This document shows, one piece after another, positions 6,926 through 14,475 of a DNA stretch of 48,320 nucleotides. Under the pieces are notes generated by a model. That model had not been told where the DNA came from. It worked only from the letters and a program-made list of their open reading frames with translations, and did not search any database. A program made the position numbers and the translations under genes. Source of the DNA: Novosphingobium sp. SCN 66-18 (GTDB taxonomy: Bacteria > Pseudomonadota > Alphaproteobacteria > Sphingomonadales > Sphingomonadaceae); contig MEGD01000023.1 of assembly GCA_001725355.1 (NCBI GenBank), forward strand, positions 1-48,320. Direction: 5' to 3'. Positions within the stretch are counted from its first letter, which is position 1, and every line of letters begins with the position of its first letter.

Positions 6926-8080
6926 ATGGACATCGCAGCACCCGCCCCCATCGAAACCAAGAACGACGCCTTCGATGCCTCGTTCGACATCGTGGCCCGT
7001 CAGGACGCCCAGGACGAGGCGCTGGCCGCGATCCGCACCGAGGTCGAGGAGGTGAAAGGCCGGCTCGACAAGGTCGGCCGCGCCGCGATCCGCCCGTTGC
7101 TGGCCGGCGGCGCGCCCGCCGGCACGCAGATGAAGGGCTTCGTCGACGGCTACCTGCGCCTTGGCCGCGAGAGCGAACTCAAATCGCTGTCGCAGGGCGT
7201 GGCGGCCGATGGCGGCTATGCCGTGCCGCGCGAAATCGACGAGGTGCTGGCAAAGCGGCTCGCCGAAATCAGCCCGATCCGGTCTATCGCCTCGGTCGTC
7301 CGCACCGGCACCAGCGGTTTCCGCCGGCTGATCTCGATCGGCGGCACGGCATCGGGCTGGGTATCCGAAACCGCCGCGCGGCCCGAAACCGCCAGCCCCA
7401 AGCTGGCCGAGATCGCGCCGCCGTGGGGCGAACTCTATGCCAACCCGTCCGCCACGCAGGCCATGCTGGATGACGCCGCGTTCGACGTGGCGGAGTGGCT
7501 GGCCGGCGAGATCGCCACCGAGTTCGCGCGGGCCGAGGGCGCGGCCTTCATCAACGGCAGCGGCACCAACCAGCCCAAGGGCTTCCTGACCGGCGCGACG
7601 AGCACCGCGGGCGATGCCACGCGGACCTTCGGCACGCTCCAGCACATCGGCTCCGGCGCGGCAGCGGGGTTCGACACCAGCCCCGAAGCCAAGCTGATCG
7701 ACATGGTCTTCGCGCTGAAGGCCCCGCTGCGGCAGGGTTCGGTCTGGGTGATGAATTCGACCACGATGGCCACGGTGCGCAAGTTCAAGAGCGCGGACGG
7801 CGCGTTCCTGTGGCAGCCGGGCATCGCCGAAGGCCAGCCCAACCGCCTGCTGGGCTACCCGGTGATCGAGGCCGAGGACATGCCCGACGTGGCGGCCGGC
7901 GCGCTGCCGATCGCCTTCGGCAACTTCCAGGCGGGCTACCTGATCGCCGAGCGCAACCAGACCACGATCCTGCGCGATCCCTACAGCAACAAGCCCTACG
8001 TCCAGTTCTACGCCACCAAGCGCGTGGGCGGGCAGCTGCTCGACAGCGACGCGATCAAGCTGCTGAAGATCACCGCCTGA
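6926..8080 (+). CDS. GTA major capsid protein (gp5, HK97 fold)
   Basis: This 384-residue capsid subunit has an N-terminal coiled-coil delta/scaffold region (about residues 20-55, with DEALAAIRTEVEEVKGRLDKV). It is presumably removed by the gp4 protease near the following Gly/Ala-rich stretch (LLAGGAPAG). The mature HK97 fold starts around MKGFVDGYLR. Typical family segments are GGYAVPREIDEVLAKRLAEI, PIRSIASVVRT, WVSETAARPETASPKLAEI and FINGSGTNQPKGFLTG, ending with FYATKRVGGQLLDSDAIKLLK. It is the only gene of the operon with sizeable gaps on both sides, each holding a hairpin. Confidence 0.96.
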   Translation: MDIAAPAPIETKNDAFDASFDIVARQDAQDEALAAIRTEVEEVKGRLDKVGRAAIRPLLAGGAPAGTQMKGFVDGYLRLGRESELKSLSQGVAADGGYAVPREIDEVLAKRLAEISPIRSIASVVRTGTSGFRRLISIGGTASGWVSETAARPETASPKLAEIAPPWGELYANPSATQAMLDDAAFDVAEWLAGEIATEFARAEGAAFINGSGTNQPKGFLTGATSTAGDATRTFGTLQHIGSGAAAGFDTSPEAKLIDMVFALKAPLRQGSVWVMNSTTMATVRKFKSADGAFLWQPGIAEGQPNRLLGYPVIEAEDMPDVAAGALPIAFGNFQAGYLIAERNQTTILRDPYSNKPYVQFYATKRVGGQLLDSDAIKLLKITA

Positions 8081-8138
8081 TCGCGGACACCCGCATGGCT
8101 TCCGGCGCGTTTCCCCTCCCCTGGCGCGCCGGCACTGG

Positions 8139-8173
8139 CGCCCGCGATCGGTCCCCCTTTCCGATCGCGGGCG
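8139..8173 (+). promoter_or_regulatory. Perfect 13-bp stem hairpin after the capsid gene
   Basis: CGCCCGCGATCGG (8139-8151) and its exact complement at 8161-8173 enclose a nine-base loop, in the 133-base gap between the capsid gene and the head-tail connector. No T-run follows, so this is not a classic terminator. It is more likely an RNA element that protects the capsid message 3' end or dampens read-through, which would fit the high copy number of capsid subunits. Function is inferred. Confidence 0.6.
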
Positions 8174-8213
8174 TCCCTTCCGCCCTTCCCGAAGAACAAT
8201 CCCGGAGATTGCC

Positions 8214-8774
8214 ATGATGCGGGCCATCGTCACGCCGCCCGTGCTTTCGCCGGCGGCGCTTTCCGACCTGAAGGCGTGGCTGGGCATTTCCACCAGCACC
8301 GACGACGCGGAGCTGACCGCCCTTCTGATGACCGCGCTGGAACTGTGCGAGGGCTTCACCGGCACGATGCCCCTGACGGCGACCTGTGAGGACACGGTCC
8401 CCGCCTGTGGCGCGTGGCAGGCGCTCTCCGCCCGCCCCGTGCAGGCGATCACCGGCGTTTGGATGCTGGCGGTGGACGGAACCCGCACCGCGCTGGAGGC
8501 CGGGGCCTATGCCATCGACATCGGCGCGGACGGCACCGGCACGGTGCGCCTGCGCGCGCCCGGCGATCCGGCGCGGGCGGTGGTGCGCTATACCGCCGGA
8601 CTGGCCGGCGAGTGGTCCGCGCTGCCCGATGCGCTGCGCCATGGCGTGATCCGACTGGCGGCCTATCATCACCGCGCACGCGACGATGCGGAGGATGGCA
8701 AGGCCCCGTCCGCCGCTCCGCCCGCCGCCGTGGCCGCACTGTGGCGTCCCTGGCGGCGGATGCGCCTGTCGTGA
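8214..8774 (+). CDS. GTA head-tail connector/adaptor (gp6)
   Basis: This 186-residue protein resembles the phiE125 gp8 / HK97 gp6 family of adaptors that dock under the portal. The N-terminal half (VLSPAALSDLKAWLGI, DDAELTALLMTALELCEGFTG) is the conserved helical core, followed by a beta domain with VQAITGVWML and GAYAIDIGADGTGTVRL. The last part (ALRHGVIRLAAYHHRARDD) is the typical C-terminal helix. A CGGAG site precedes the double ATG at 8214/8217. The stop overlaps the GTG of the next small gene. Confidence 0.88.
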   Translation: MMRAIVTPPVLSPAALSDLKAWLGISTSTDDAELTALLMTALELCEGFTGTMPLTATCEDTVPACGAWQALSARPVQAITGVWMLAVDGTRTALEAGAYAIDIGADGTGTVRLRAPGDPARAVVRYTAGLAGEWSALPDALRHGVIRLAAYHHRARDDAEDGKAPSAAPPAAVAALWRPWRRMRLS

Positions 8775-8929
8775 TCGAAGCACAGGCAGACTTCGCCGGC
8801 CTTCTCGCGCGGCTGACCCGCAAGGCCGAAGCGATCGCGCAGGCCCGGGCCGCGCAGCGCGCCCAGGGGGCATCGCCCCGGCGCTGGCGCTCCGCCCGCC
8901 TGCTGTGGCCGCTGTTCGGACAGGAGTAA
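8771..8929 (+). CDS. Tiny basic protein at the GTA gp7 position
   Basis: This 52-residue ORF starts with GTG in a GTGA overlap with gp6 and ends three bases before the gp8 ATG at 8933. It is rich in Arg and Ala, with a helical LLARLTRKAEAIAQARAAQRAQ and a hydrophobic end (RLLWPLFGQE). In Rhodobacter GTA the gene at this place encodes the stopper of the head-tail interface, which is longer. This ORF is too short for that fold, so it may be a reduced version, an assembly helper, or a different protein. I do not recognise a family. It is too short for most gene callers, but the tight coupling on both sides argues that it is real. Confidence 0.65.
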   Translation: MIEAQADFAGLLARLTRKAEAIAQARAAQRAQGASPRRWRSARLLWPLFGQE

Positions 8930-8932
8930 GCC

Positions 8933-9328
8933 ATGGAAACCACCTTTCGCGCGGTGCTGCTGGCCTGGCTGGCAGCGGACGCGGCGCTGGCGAGCGCGCT
9001 CAACGCCATCGTCGAGGAAGCGCCGTTGCGTGCGGCACTGCCCTGGCTGGCGCTGACCGCCAGCGCCAGCACGGACTGGAGCACCAAGGACGCCACCGGA
9101 CGCGAAGTGCGCGTGGCGCTGGAACTCAATTATCGCGGGGACGATCCGCTATCGGAAAGCGGGCTGATCGCCGCGATCGAACGGAGAGTCGAGAGCCTGC
9201 CGGCGGACCAGTCCGCCGCCGGCTTCCGCGTGGCGAGCCTGCTGTTCCTGCGCGCCCGCGCCGAGCAGCGCGGCGAGGCCTTGCGCGCCCTGCGCCTCGA
9301 ATACCGGGCGCGCCTGCTGGCCGCCTGA
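8933..9328 (+). CDS. GTA tail terminator (gp8, DUF3168)
   Basis: This 131-residue DUF3168 protein caps the tail tube and joins it to the head. Recognisable pieces are METTFRAVLLAWLAADAALAS, LPWLALTASASTDWSTKDATGREVRVALEL and the C-terminal RVASLLFLRARAEQRGEALRALRLEYRARLL. The WSTKDATGREV segment, a short polar-aromatic turn before a beta strand, is typical of the sphingomonad and rhodobacterial GTA homologues. A CAGGAG site overlaps the end of the previous ORF. Confidence 0.87.
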   Translation: METTFRAVLLAWLAADAALASALNAIVEEAPLRAALPWLALTASASTDWSTKDATGREVRVALELNYRGDDPLSESGLIAAIERRVESLPADQSAAGFRVASLLFLRARAEQRGEALRALRLEYRARLLAA

Positions 9329-9353
9329 CCGATCATTGCCAAGGAGACCCGAC

Positions 9354-9761
9354 ATGGCAGCCCAGAAGGGAAGCGCCTTCCTGTTGAAGATCAGCGATGG
9401 CGCGCCGACGCCGACCTACAACACCGTGGCCGGCCTGCGCACCACGCAGATGTCGATCAACGGCGAAACGGTGGTCGTCACCAACAAGGATTCGGGCGGC
9501 TGGCGCGAACTGCTGTCCGGCGCGGGCACGCGTTCAGTCACGGTCAGCGCGGCCGGCATCTTCCTGGGCAGCACGGCCGAGGCGCAAGTCCGCGCCAACG
9601 CCCTGTCCGGCGCGATCGCCGACTACGAGCTTTCGTTCGAGGGCGGCGAGAAGATGCATGGCCGCTTCCTGGTCCAGCGGCTCGACTATTCGGGCGATTT
9701 CAACGGCGAGCGCAACTACACGATGACGCTGGAAAGCTCCGGCGCGGTGGCGCCGGCATGA
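9354..9761 (+). CDS. GTA major tail tube protein (gp9, TP901-1 family)
   Basis: This 135-residue protein polymerises into the tail tube. The TP901-1 major tail family is recognised by the early AQKGSAFLLKISDG, TVAGLRTTQMSINGE, VVVTNKDSGGWRELLSGAGTRSVTV and the C-terminal YELSFEGGEKMHGRFLVQ, GERNYTMTLESSG. The ATG at 9354 has a good AAGGAGA site at 9341-9347, so the longer TTG reading from 9336 was rejected. The stop overlaps the gp10 start (ATGA). Confidence 0.93.
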   Translation: MAAQKGSAFLLKISDGAPTPTYNTVAGLRTTQMSINGETVVVTNKDSGGWRELLSGAGTRSVTVSAAGIFLGSTAEAQVRANALSGAIADYELSFEGGEKMHGRFLVQRLDYSGDFNGERNYTMTLESSGAVAPA

Positions 9762-10072
9762 GCGATCAGGCCAATCCCCATCGCGGCGAAACCGCGCTGG
9801 TACTGGGCGGGGTGACGCACGCGCTGCGCCCCAGCTTCACCGCGCTGACCGCGGCCGAGGAGGAACTGGGGCCGCTGTTCGCGCTGGTCGAGCGGGCGGG
9901 CGCGGGCCATTTGCGCCTTGGCGAAATGGTCGCGCTGTTCTGGCACTGCCTGAAGCGGCGCGAAGACCTTGCGCGTGACGCCTTCGCCGAAGCCGTCTGC
10001 GCCGAGGGCCTTGCCGCCTGCACCGCGCCGCTGCGCGCGCTGCTGGTGCAGATCCTGCGCGGCAGGGCATGA
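9758..10072 (+). CDS. GTA gp10 family protein (DUF3356)
   Basis: This 104-residue protein matches the GTA-gp10 family found only in these clusters and some phages. It has a short beta start (GETALVLGGVTHALRPSFTALTAAEEELG), then helices with LRLGEMVALFWHCLKRRED and FAEAVCAEGL. By position between the tube and tape measure, it probably acts with gp10.1 as a tail-assembly chaperone. It overlaps both neighbours by four bases (ATGA), indicating coupled translation in place of the frameshift used by many siphophages. Confidence 0.88.
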   Translation: MSDQANPHRGETALVLGGVTHALRPSFTALTAAEEELGPLFALVERAGAGHLRLGEMVALFWHCLKRREDLARDAFAEAVCAEGLAACTAPLRALLVQILRGRA

Positions 10073-10281
10073 GCGCCGACCCCGCTGACGCGCGCTTCGC
10101 CGATGGCGCGGCGCGCCTTTCCGGCCAGGCCGCGCTGCTGCTGGGCTGGACCCCGGAAACGTTCTGGACCGCCACGCCGGAGGAATTCGCCACCGTGCTG
10201 GCCGCCTTCGCGCCGGTCGAGGCCGGCGGCATCGACCGCGCCGGACTCAACGCCATGATGGAGCGCGATTGCGATGGATGA
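10069..10281 (+). CDS. GTA tail assembly chaperone-like protein (gp10.1)
   Basis: This 70-residue ORF has a typical core: LSGQAALLLGWTPETFWTATPEEFATVLAAF. The GWxPxxFWxATPxEl pattern is the hallmark of small phage tail assembly chaperones (TAC family) in GTA clusters. It presumably coats the tape measure during tail growth. It starts in an ATGA overlap with gp10 and overlaps gp11 by eight bases. Confidence 0.87.
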   Translation: MSADPADARFADGAARLSGQAALLLGWTPETFWTATPEEFATVLAAFAPVEAGGIDRAGLNAMMERDCDG

Positions 10282-10858
10282 ACTGGATTCGCTGGTAATC
10301 GACGTGCGCGCCAATACCGCCGGCTTCACCGCCGACATCGGCCAGATGCGCAACAATTTCGATTCCGTGCTGGTCGATGGCTTTTCGCGCGCCGGGGACA
10401 CGCTGGAACGCGGCTTGCTGGGCGCGATCCGGCGCGGCAACCTGGGCTTCGAGGACTTGCGCCGCACGGCGCTGAACGTGGTGGGCGACATCACCGCGCA
10501 GGCCGTGCGCAACGGGCTGGGATCGATCGCAGGCGGCGGCGGAACGGATGCCGGCGGCGGCATCCCGGGCCTTGGCAGCCTGATCGGATCGCTGTTCGGC
10601 CTGCCGGGCCGCGCGACCGGCGGGCCGGTGGCGCCGGGGCGCGGCTACGTGGTGGGCGAACGCGGGCCGGAACTTTTCGTGCCGACGTCCGCCGGGCGCG
10701 TCGAAGGCAGCAACGGCAGGGGCGGCGGCGGGGGCGGGCACAACGTCAACGTCTCCATCCGCGTGGTCTCCCCGGCGGGGAGCAGCCATCCCGAAAGCCT
10801 GCGCCGGTCCAGCCGTCAAGTGGCGCAGGCCGTGCGCCGCGCGCTGACCGACTATTGA
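10274..10858 (+). CDS. GTA tail tape measure protein (gp11), short form
   Basis: This 194-residue protein sets tail length. The N-terminus (LDSLVIDVRANTAGFTADIGQMRNNFDSVLVDGFSRAGDTLERGLL) and the central helix (GFEDLRRTALNVVGDITAQAVRNGL) are typical, followed by a glycine-rich stretch and the conserved ATGGPVAPGRGYVVGERGPELFVP block seen at the end of many tape measures. It is far shorter than siphophage tape measures, which agrees with the short tails of GTAs. A Gly-Gly-rich loop separates the ends. Confidence 0.86.
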   Translation: MDELDSLVIDVRANTAGFTADIGQMRNNFDSVLVDGFSRAGDTLERGLLGAIRRGNLGFEDLRRTALNVVGDITAQAVRNGLGSIAGGGGTDAGGGIPGLGSLIGSLFGLPGRATGGPVAPGRGYVVGERGPELFVPTSAGRVEGSNGRGGGGGGHNVNVSIRVVSPAGSSHPESLRRSSRQVAQAVRRALTDY

Positions 10859-10884
10859 CCTCGCCCGCCACGGGAGCACGAGAC

Positions 10885-13251
10885 ATGAGCTTTTGGCTCG
10901 CCAAGCGCCGCACGGTGCAGCAGACCGACACTATCCAGCGGTTCGATCCGCGTTTCTGGACGGTCGATTTCGCGCGCCCGGCGATGGCCGCCGTGACCAC
11001 GATCGCGCCTGACGGGCTGCGCGTGGACGCGGTGTTTCTCAAGGCCGATGACATGGTTGGCCTGATCTGGGAAAGCGAGGACCGGTGGGACCATCCGCTG
11101 CTGTCCTACGAAACCAGCCGCGACTACAGCCGGCTGACGCTGGCGTTCCGCTGGCGCTCTTCCGGCGTGATGCCGCTCGACGCGCTCAACGGCCCGACGC
11201 TGACGATCGAGGGGCGGGATGCGGCGGGAGCCCCGCACACCTGGTACGTGCGGCTGTGGAACTATGCCACGGGCACGCCGACCGACGCGCGGATCACCTT
11301 GCGCTTTTCCGATCTCGCGGGCGGATTCCTGCTGCCGGCGGAAGCCGATGCGGTCCACCCGGCGGAAATCGACCGCCTGTTCATCTCGCTGGTGGCGCCG
11401 GGCTATGGCGCGGGCAGCGAAACGCCGTTCGCCGCCGCCGCGCGTGGCTGGGTGGAAATGACCGAGATCCGCTGCCAGGGGCACAGGCCGATGCTGACGG
11501 TGGGCGACGTGATGATCCCGCCGCACGGGCTGTCGATCGCGACCGGATACGACGATGCCTATAACCAGACCCCGGCGCGCGTGCTGCGCGCGGTGCGGGG
11601 CCTCGGCTATCGGGGCAGCATCAACCACTACCTGGGGATGAGCCACTTCCTCGCGCTGGCGGCGGACGGCGCGGGCGGCTTCGTGGTCGATTCCGATCTG
11701 CCGGCGCTGAACACCGCCGCCGAAGCGTGGCACCGGGACTTTCTGGCGCGGGCGAAAGCGGTGGGCCACGCCTTGATCCTCTCGCAATCCTACGAGGTAC
11801 TGGCGCAGCATTGCCCGGCGGACTGGCAGCAGCGCGCCGCCGATGGCGAGCCGGCGCGGACCGGATGGTCGCCGCCGTCCGCCCTGCTTTCCCCGGCCAG
11901 CGCCCCGGCGATGGGGTGGCTCCGCAAGGTGGCGGTGACGCTGGCCGGCCTGATGCGCGATGCCGGGCAGCCGGTGCTGTACCAGGTGGGCGAGCCGTGG
12001 TGGTGGATCACGCCGGATCGCCGCATCTGCCTGTACGACGACGCGGCGCGCGCGGCCTTCGGCGGCGATCCGGTGGCCATTCCCGACATGGCCGCAGCGC
12101 TTTCGCCCGCGCAGAAAGCATTGCTCGACGCCGCCGGCGCGCTGCTGGCGCAATCGACGGCGGACCTCGCCGACGCGGTGCGCGAGGCGGCCGGAAGCGC
12201 GGGCGCGACGATCCACCTCCTTGCGTTCCTGCCCACAGTGCTCGATCCCGCCATGCCCGAAGCGCGGCGCGCGAACCTGCCCGTGGGCTGGGCATCGCCC
12301 GCGTTCGACGTGCTGCAGATCGAGGACTATGACTGGGTGACCGCCGGCGCGGAAGCCTTGCGGGCGCAAGGCCGCGCCACGGTGGAAACGCGGCTGGGCT
12401 ACGCGCGCGCGGCACAGCATTACCTCGCGGGCTTCGTGCCCGATGCCGGCGGCGCGGAAGGCCAATGGCCGCGCATCGATGCCGCCGCGAGCGAGGCGCA
12501 GGCAATGGGCGTGCCCCAATGCTTCGTCTGGGCCTTGCCGCACGTGTGCCGCGACGGCTTCACGCGGTTGCCCGATCCCGCCGCGCCGCTTCCCGAACCG
12601 CTATCAGGCGAGGACCCGACCATGCAGGCTTTCGACGACGTGCTGTTCCCCCTCGCGCTGGGCCGCGACGCCACGGTGACGCCCGAATTCGCGACCAGCG
12701 TGACGATCACCGCATCGGGCTTCGAGCGCCGCAACAGCCTGTGGTCCGACGCCCGGCTGCGTTTCGACGTTGGCCCCGGCGTGCGGTCCGAGGCGGAGCT
12801 GGGCACGCTGATCGCGTTCTTTCGCGCCCGGCGCGGGCAGGCGCGCGGCTTTCGGTTGCGCGATCCTTCGGACTACAGCTCGTGCGGGATGACCGGCGCG
12901 CCGACCCCGCTGGACCAGCGGATCGGCACCGGCGATGGCCTTACCGCGCGCTTCGCGTTGGTGAAGCATTACGGCGAAGGCACCGAGGCGCAGCGGCGGC
13001 GCGTGACCCGGCCACGCGCGGACAGCGTGACCGTGAGCATCGATGGCGTCGAAACAGATGGATGGTCGCTGGAGGATAAGGGCGTGATCCTGTTTGCCGA
13101 AGCGCCGGGCGAAGGCGCGGCGATCAGCGCGGGCTTCCTGTTCGATGTGCCCGTGCGCTTCGCCGAAGACCGGCTCGACATCTCCGGCGCGGCCTTTGCC
13201 GCCGGTGAAGCGCCGAGCGTGCCACTGATCGAACTGCGCGAGGACGCCTGA
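10885..13251 (+). CDS. GTA distal tail protein (gp12, DUF2460) fused to an N-terminal barrel-like module
   Basis: This 788-residue protein has three parts. Residues 1 to about 205 are beta-rich (TLAFRWRSSGVM, LTIEGRDAAGAPHTWYVRLWNY), like a jelly-roll. Residues about 206-560 look like a glycosidase-type barrel: LSIATGYDDAYNQTPARVL, ALILSQSYEVL, VLYQVGEPWWW with Glu370, FDVLQIEDYDWV with Glu480, and CFVWALPHVC. Residues 580-788 (from MQAFDDVLFPLALG) are the DUF2460 distal tail domain, which in Rhodobacter is a free-standing gp12. The DUF2460 start still has an ATG at 12622 with a GCGAGGA-type ribosome site before it. The barrel resembles the so-called non-contractile tail sheath proteins of some phages. 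Enzymatic activity is not shown. The ATG at 10885 has a GGGAG site; the earlier TTG overlaps the gp11 stop. Confidence 0.88.
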   Translation: MSFWLAKRRTVQQTDTIQRFDPRFWTVDFARPAMAAVTTIAPDGLRVDAVFLKADDMVGLIWESEDRWDHPLLSYETSRDYSRLTLAFRWRSSGVMPLDALNGPTLTIEGRDAAGAPHTWYVRLWNYATGTPTDARITLRFSDLAGGFLLPAEADAVHPAEIDRLFISLVAPGYGAGSETPFAAAARGWVEMTEIRCQGHRPMLTVGDVMIPPHGLSIATGYDDAYNQTPARVLRAVRGLGYRGSINHYLGMSHFLALAADGAGGFVVDSDLPALNTAAEAWHRDFLARAKAVGHALILSQSYEVLAQHCPADWQQRAADGEPARTGWSPPSALLSPASAPAMGWLRKVAVTLAGLMRDAGQPVLYQVGEPWWWITPDRRICLYDDAARAAFGGDPVAIPDMAAALSPAQKALLDAAGALLAQSTADLADAVREAAGSAGATIHLLAFLPTVLDPAMPEARRANLPVGWASPAFDVLQIEDYDWVTAGAEALRAQGRATVETRLGYARAAQHYLAGFVPDAGGAEGQWPRIDAAASEAQAMGVPQCFVWALPHVCRDGFTRLPDPAAPLPEPLSGEDPTMQAFDDVLFPLALGRDATVTPEFATSVTITASGFERRNSLWSDARLRFDVGPGVRSEAELGTLIAFFRARRGQARGFRLRDPSDYSSCGMTGAPTPLDQRIGTGDGLTARFALVKHYGEGTEAQRRRVTRPRADSVTVSIDGVETDGWSLEDKGVILFAEAPGEGAAISAGFLFDVPVRFAEDRLDISGAAFAAGEAPSVPLIELREDA

Positions 13252-13252
13252 C

Positions 13253-14077
13253 ATGGCCGCGAGCACGCGCACCTGGTTCACCACGCCGCTGGAAACGGTG
13301 GCAACATGGTGGCGCATCGAACGCGCCGACGGCGTGACGCTGGGCTTCACCAGCCACGACCGCGACCTGGCGTTCGACGGCCTGACGCACCGCACCGCGC
13401 CCGGCATGGTGCCTTCCGCCATCCGCCGGACGGCGACGTTCGAGGCCGACAGCGCCGAAATCACCGGCGCGCTGAGCCACGACGCCATCAGCGAGACCAA
13501 TCTCGCCGCCGGGCGCTTCGACGGCGCGCGCATCGCCATGGGGCTGATCGACTGGGAAACGCTGGAGACGACGACGCTGCACGCCGGCACGATCGGCGCG
13601 GTCGGTCGGGAAAGCACCGGCTTTTCCGCCGAACTGCTCTCGCTGAAGGACCAGCTCAACCGCGATGTGGTGCCCCGAACCGCGCCGACCTGCCGTGCCG
13701 CGTTCTGCGGGGAAGGCTGCACGCTTTCCGCGGCGCGCTTCGAGCACGACGCCACGCTGGTCGACATGACGGAAGTCGGGGACGCAATCCGGATCGCCTG
13801 CGCCGTTTCCGTGGATGCCCTGCTGTTCGGCGGCGTGCGCTGGATCGGCGGGCCGAACGCGGGGTTGAGGCGGCACGTCATCGGACTCGACGGCGACTGG
13901 ATCGCGCTGGACCAGCCGGTTTCCACCGCCATGCCCGACGGCGGACGCCTGCTGGTGCGCGAAGGGTGCGACCACACGCTGCAAACCTGCGCCGACCGCT
14001 TCGGCAACGCGGTGAATTTCCAGGGCGAGCCGTTCCTGCCGGGCAACGATCTGCTGACGCGCTATCCCCCGGCATGA
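13253..14077 (+). CDS. GTA tail hub protein (gp13, DUF2163)
   Basis: This 274-residue DUF2163 protein is the hub at the tail tip. Typical blocks are WWRIERADGVTLGFTSHDRDL, GLTHRTAPGMVPSAI, FEADSAEITGALS and LLSLKDQLNRDVV. Cysteines are grouped as Cys147, Cys152, Cys156 and, near the end, Cys239 and Cys246 (REGCDHTLQTCADRFGN), the pattern expected for a bound metal or iron-sulfur site. As I recall, an iron-sulfur cluster has been reported in the Rhodobacter hub. It starts one base after the gp12 stop and its own stop overlaps the gp14 ATG. Confidence 0.93.
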   Translation: MAASTRTWFTTPLETVATWWRIERADGVTLGFTSHDRDLAFDGLTHRTAPGMVPSAIRRTATFEADSAEITGALSHDAISETNLAAGRFDGARIAMGLIDWETLETTTLHAGTIGAVGRESTGFSAELLSLKDQLNRDVVPRTAPTCRAAFCGEGCTLSAARFEHDATLVDMTEVGDAIRIACAVSVDALLFGGVRWIGGPNAGLRRHVIGLDGDWIALDQPVSTAMPDGGRLLVREGCDHTLQTCADRFGNAVNFQGEPFLPGNDLLTRYPPA

Positions 14078-14469
14078 ACGCCGATCTGGCCGCCGCCGCG
14101 CTGAACCTGATCGGCACGCCGTTCCGGCTGCACGGCCGCGATCCGGCGAGGGGGCTGGATTGCGTGGGGCTGGTGGCCGAGGCCATGCGCCGCGCCGGGT
14201 TTCATCCGGTTCCGCCCGGCGGCTACGGCCTACGCGCCCTGTCCGTCGACGCGCTGGTTCCCCATGCGGAGGCCAGCGGCCTCGCGCCCGTGCCGGACGA
14301 TGGCGACGTGGTTCTGGCGCGCGTCAGCCCGGTTCAGGCGCACCTGCTGGTGGCCGCGCCCGATGGCTTCGTCCACGCCCATGCCGGCCTGGGCCGCGTG
14401 ACCTTCCTGCCCGGCCCGCTTCCCTGGCCGGTAGCGCGCGAATGGCGCGTCCTGTCCGAAAGGCCCTGA
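14074..14469 (+). CDS. GTA cell-wall peptidase (gp14, NlpC/P60)
   Basis: This 131-residue cysteine peptidase sits in the tail tip and likely opens a local hole in the recipient murein for DNA entry. The active cysteine is Cys30 in ARGLDCVGLV. Histidine candidates are His90 (PVQAHLLV) and His101/His103 (GFVHAHAGLGRV). The start at 14074 (ATGA overlap with gp13) is chosen because the family begins right before ALNLIGTPFRLHGRDP; the longer frame to 13306 only shadows gp13. Length matches GTA homologues. Confidence 0.92.
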   Translation: MNADLAAAALNLIGTPFRLHGRDPARGLDCVGLVAEAMRRAGFHPVPPGGYGLRALSVDALVPHAEASGLAPVPDDGDVVLARVSPVQAHLLVAAPDGFVHAHAGLGRVTFLPGPLPWPVAREWRVLSERP

Positions 14470-14475
14470 ACGATC

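Noticed and set aside
4979-8488. A 1,169-codon leftward frame through the portal, protease and capsid genes
   Set aside because: Lies opposite well-supported GTA genes; composition is typical shadow sequence.
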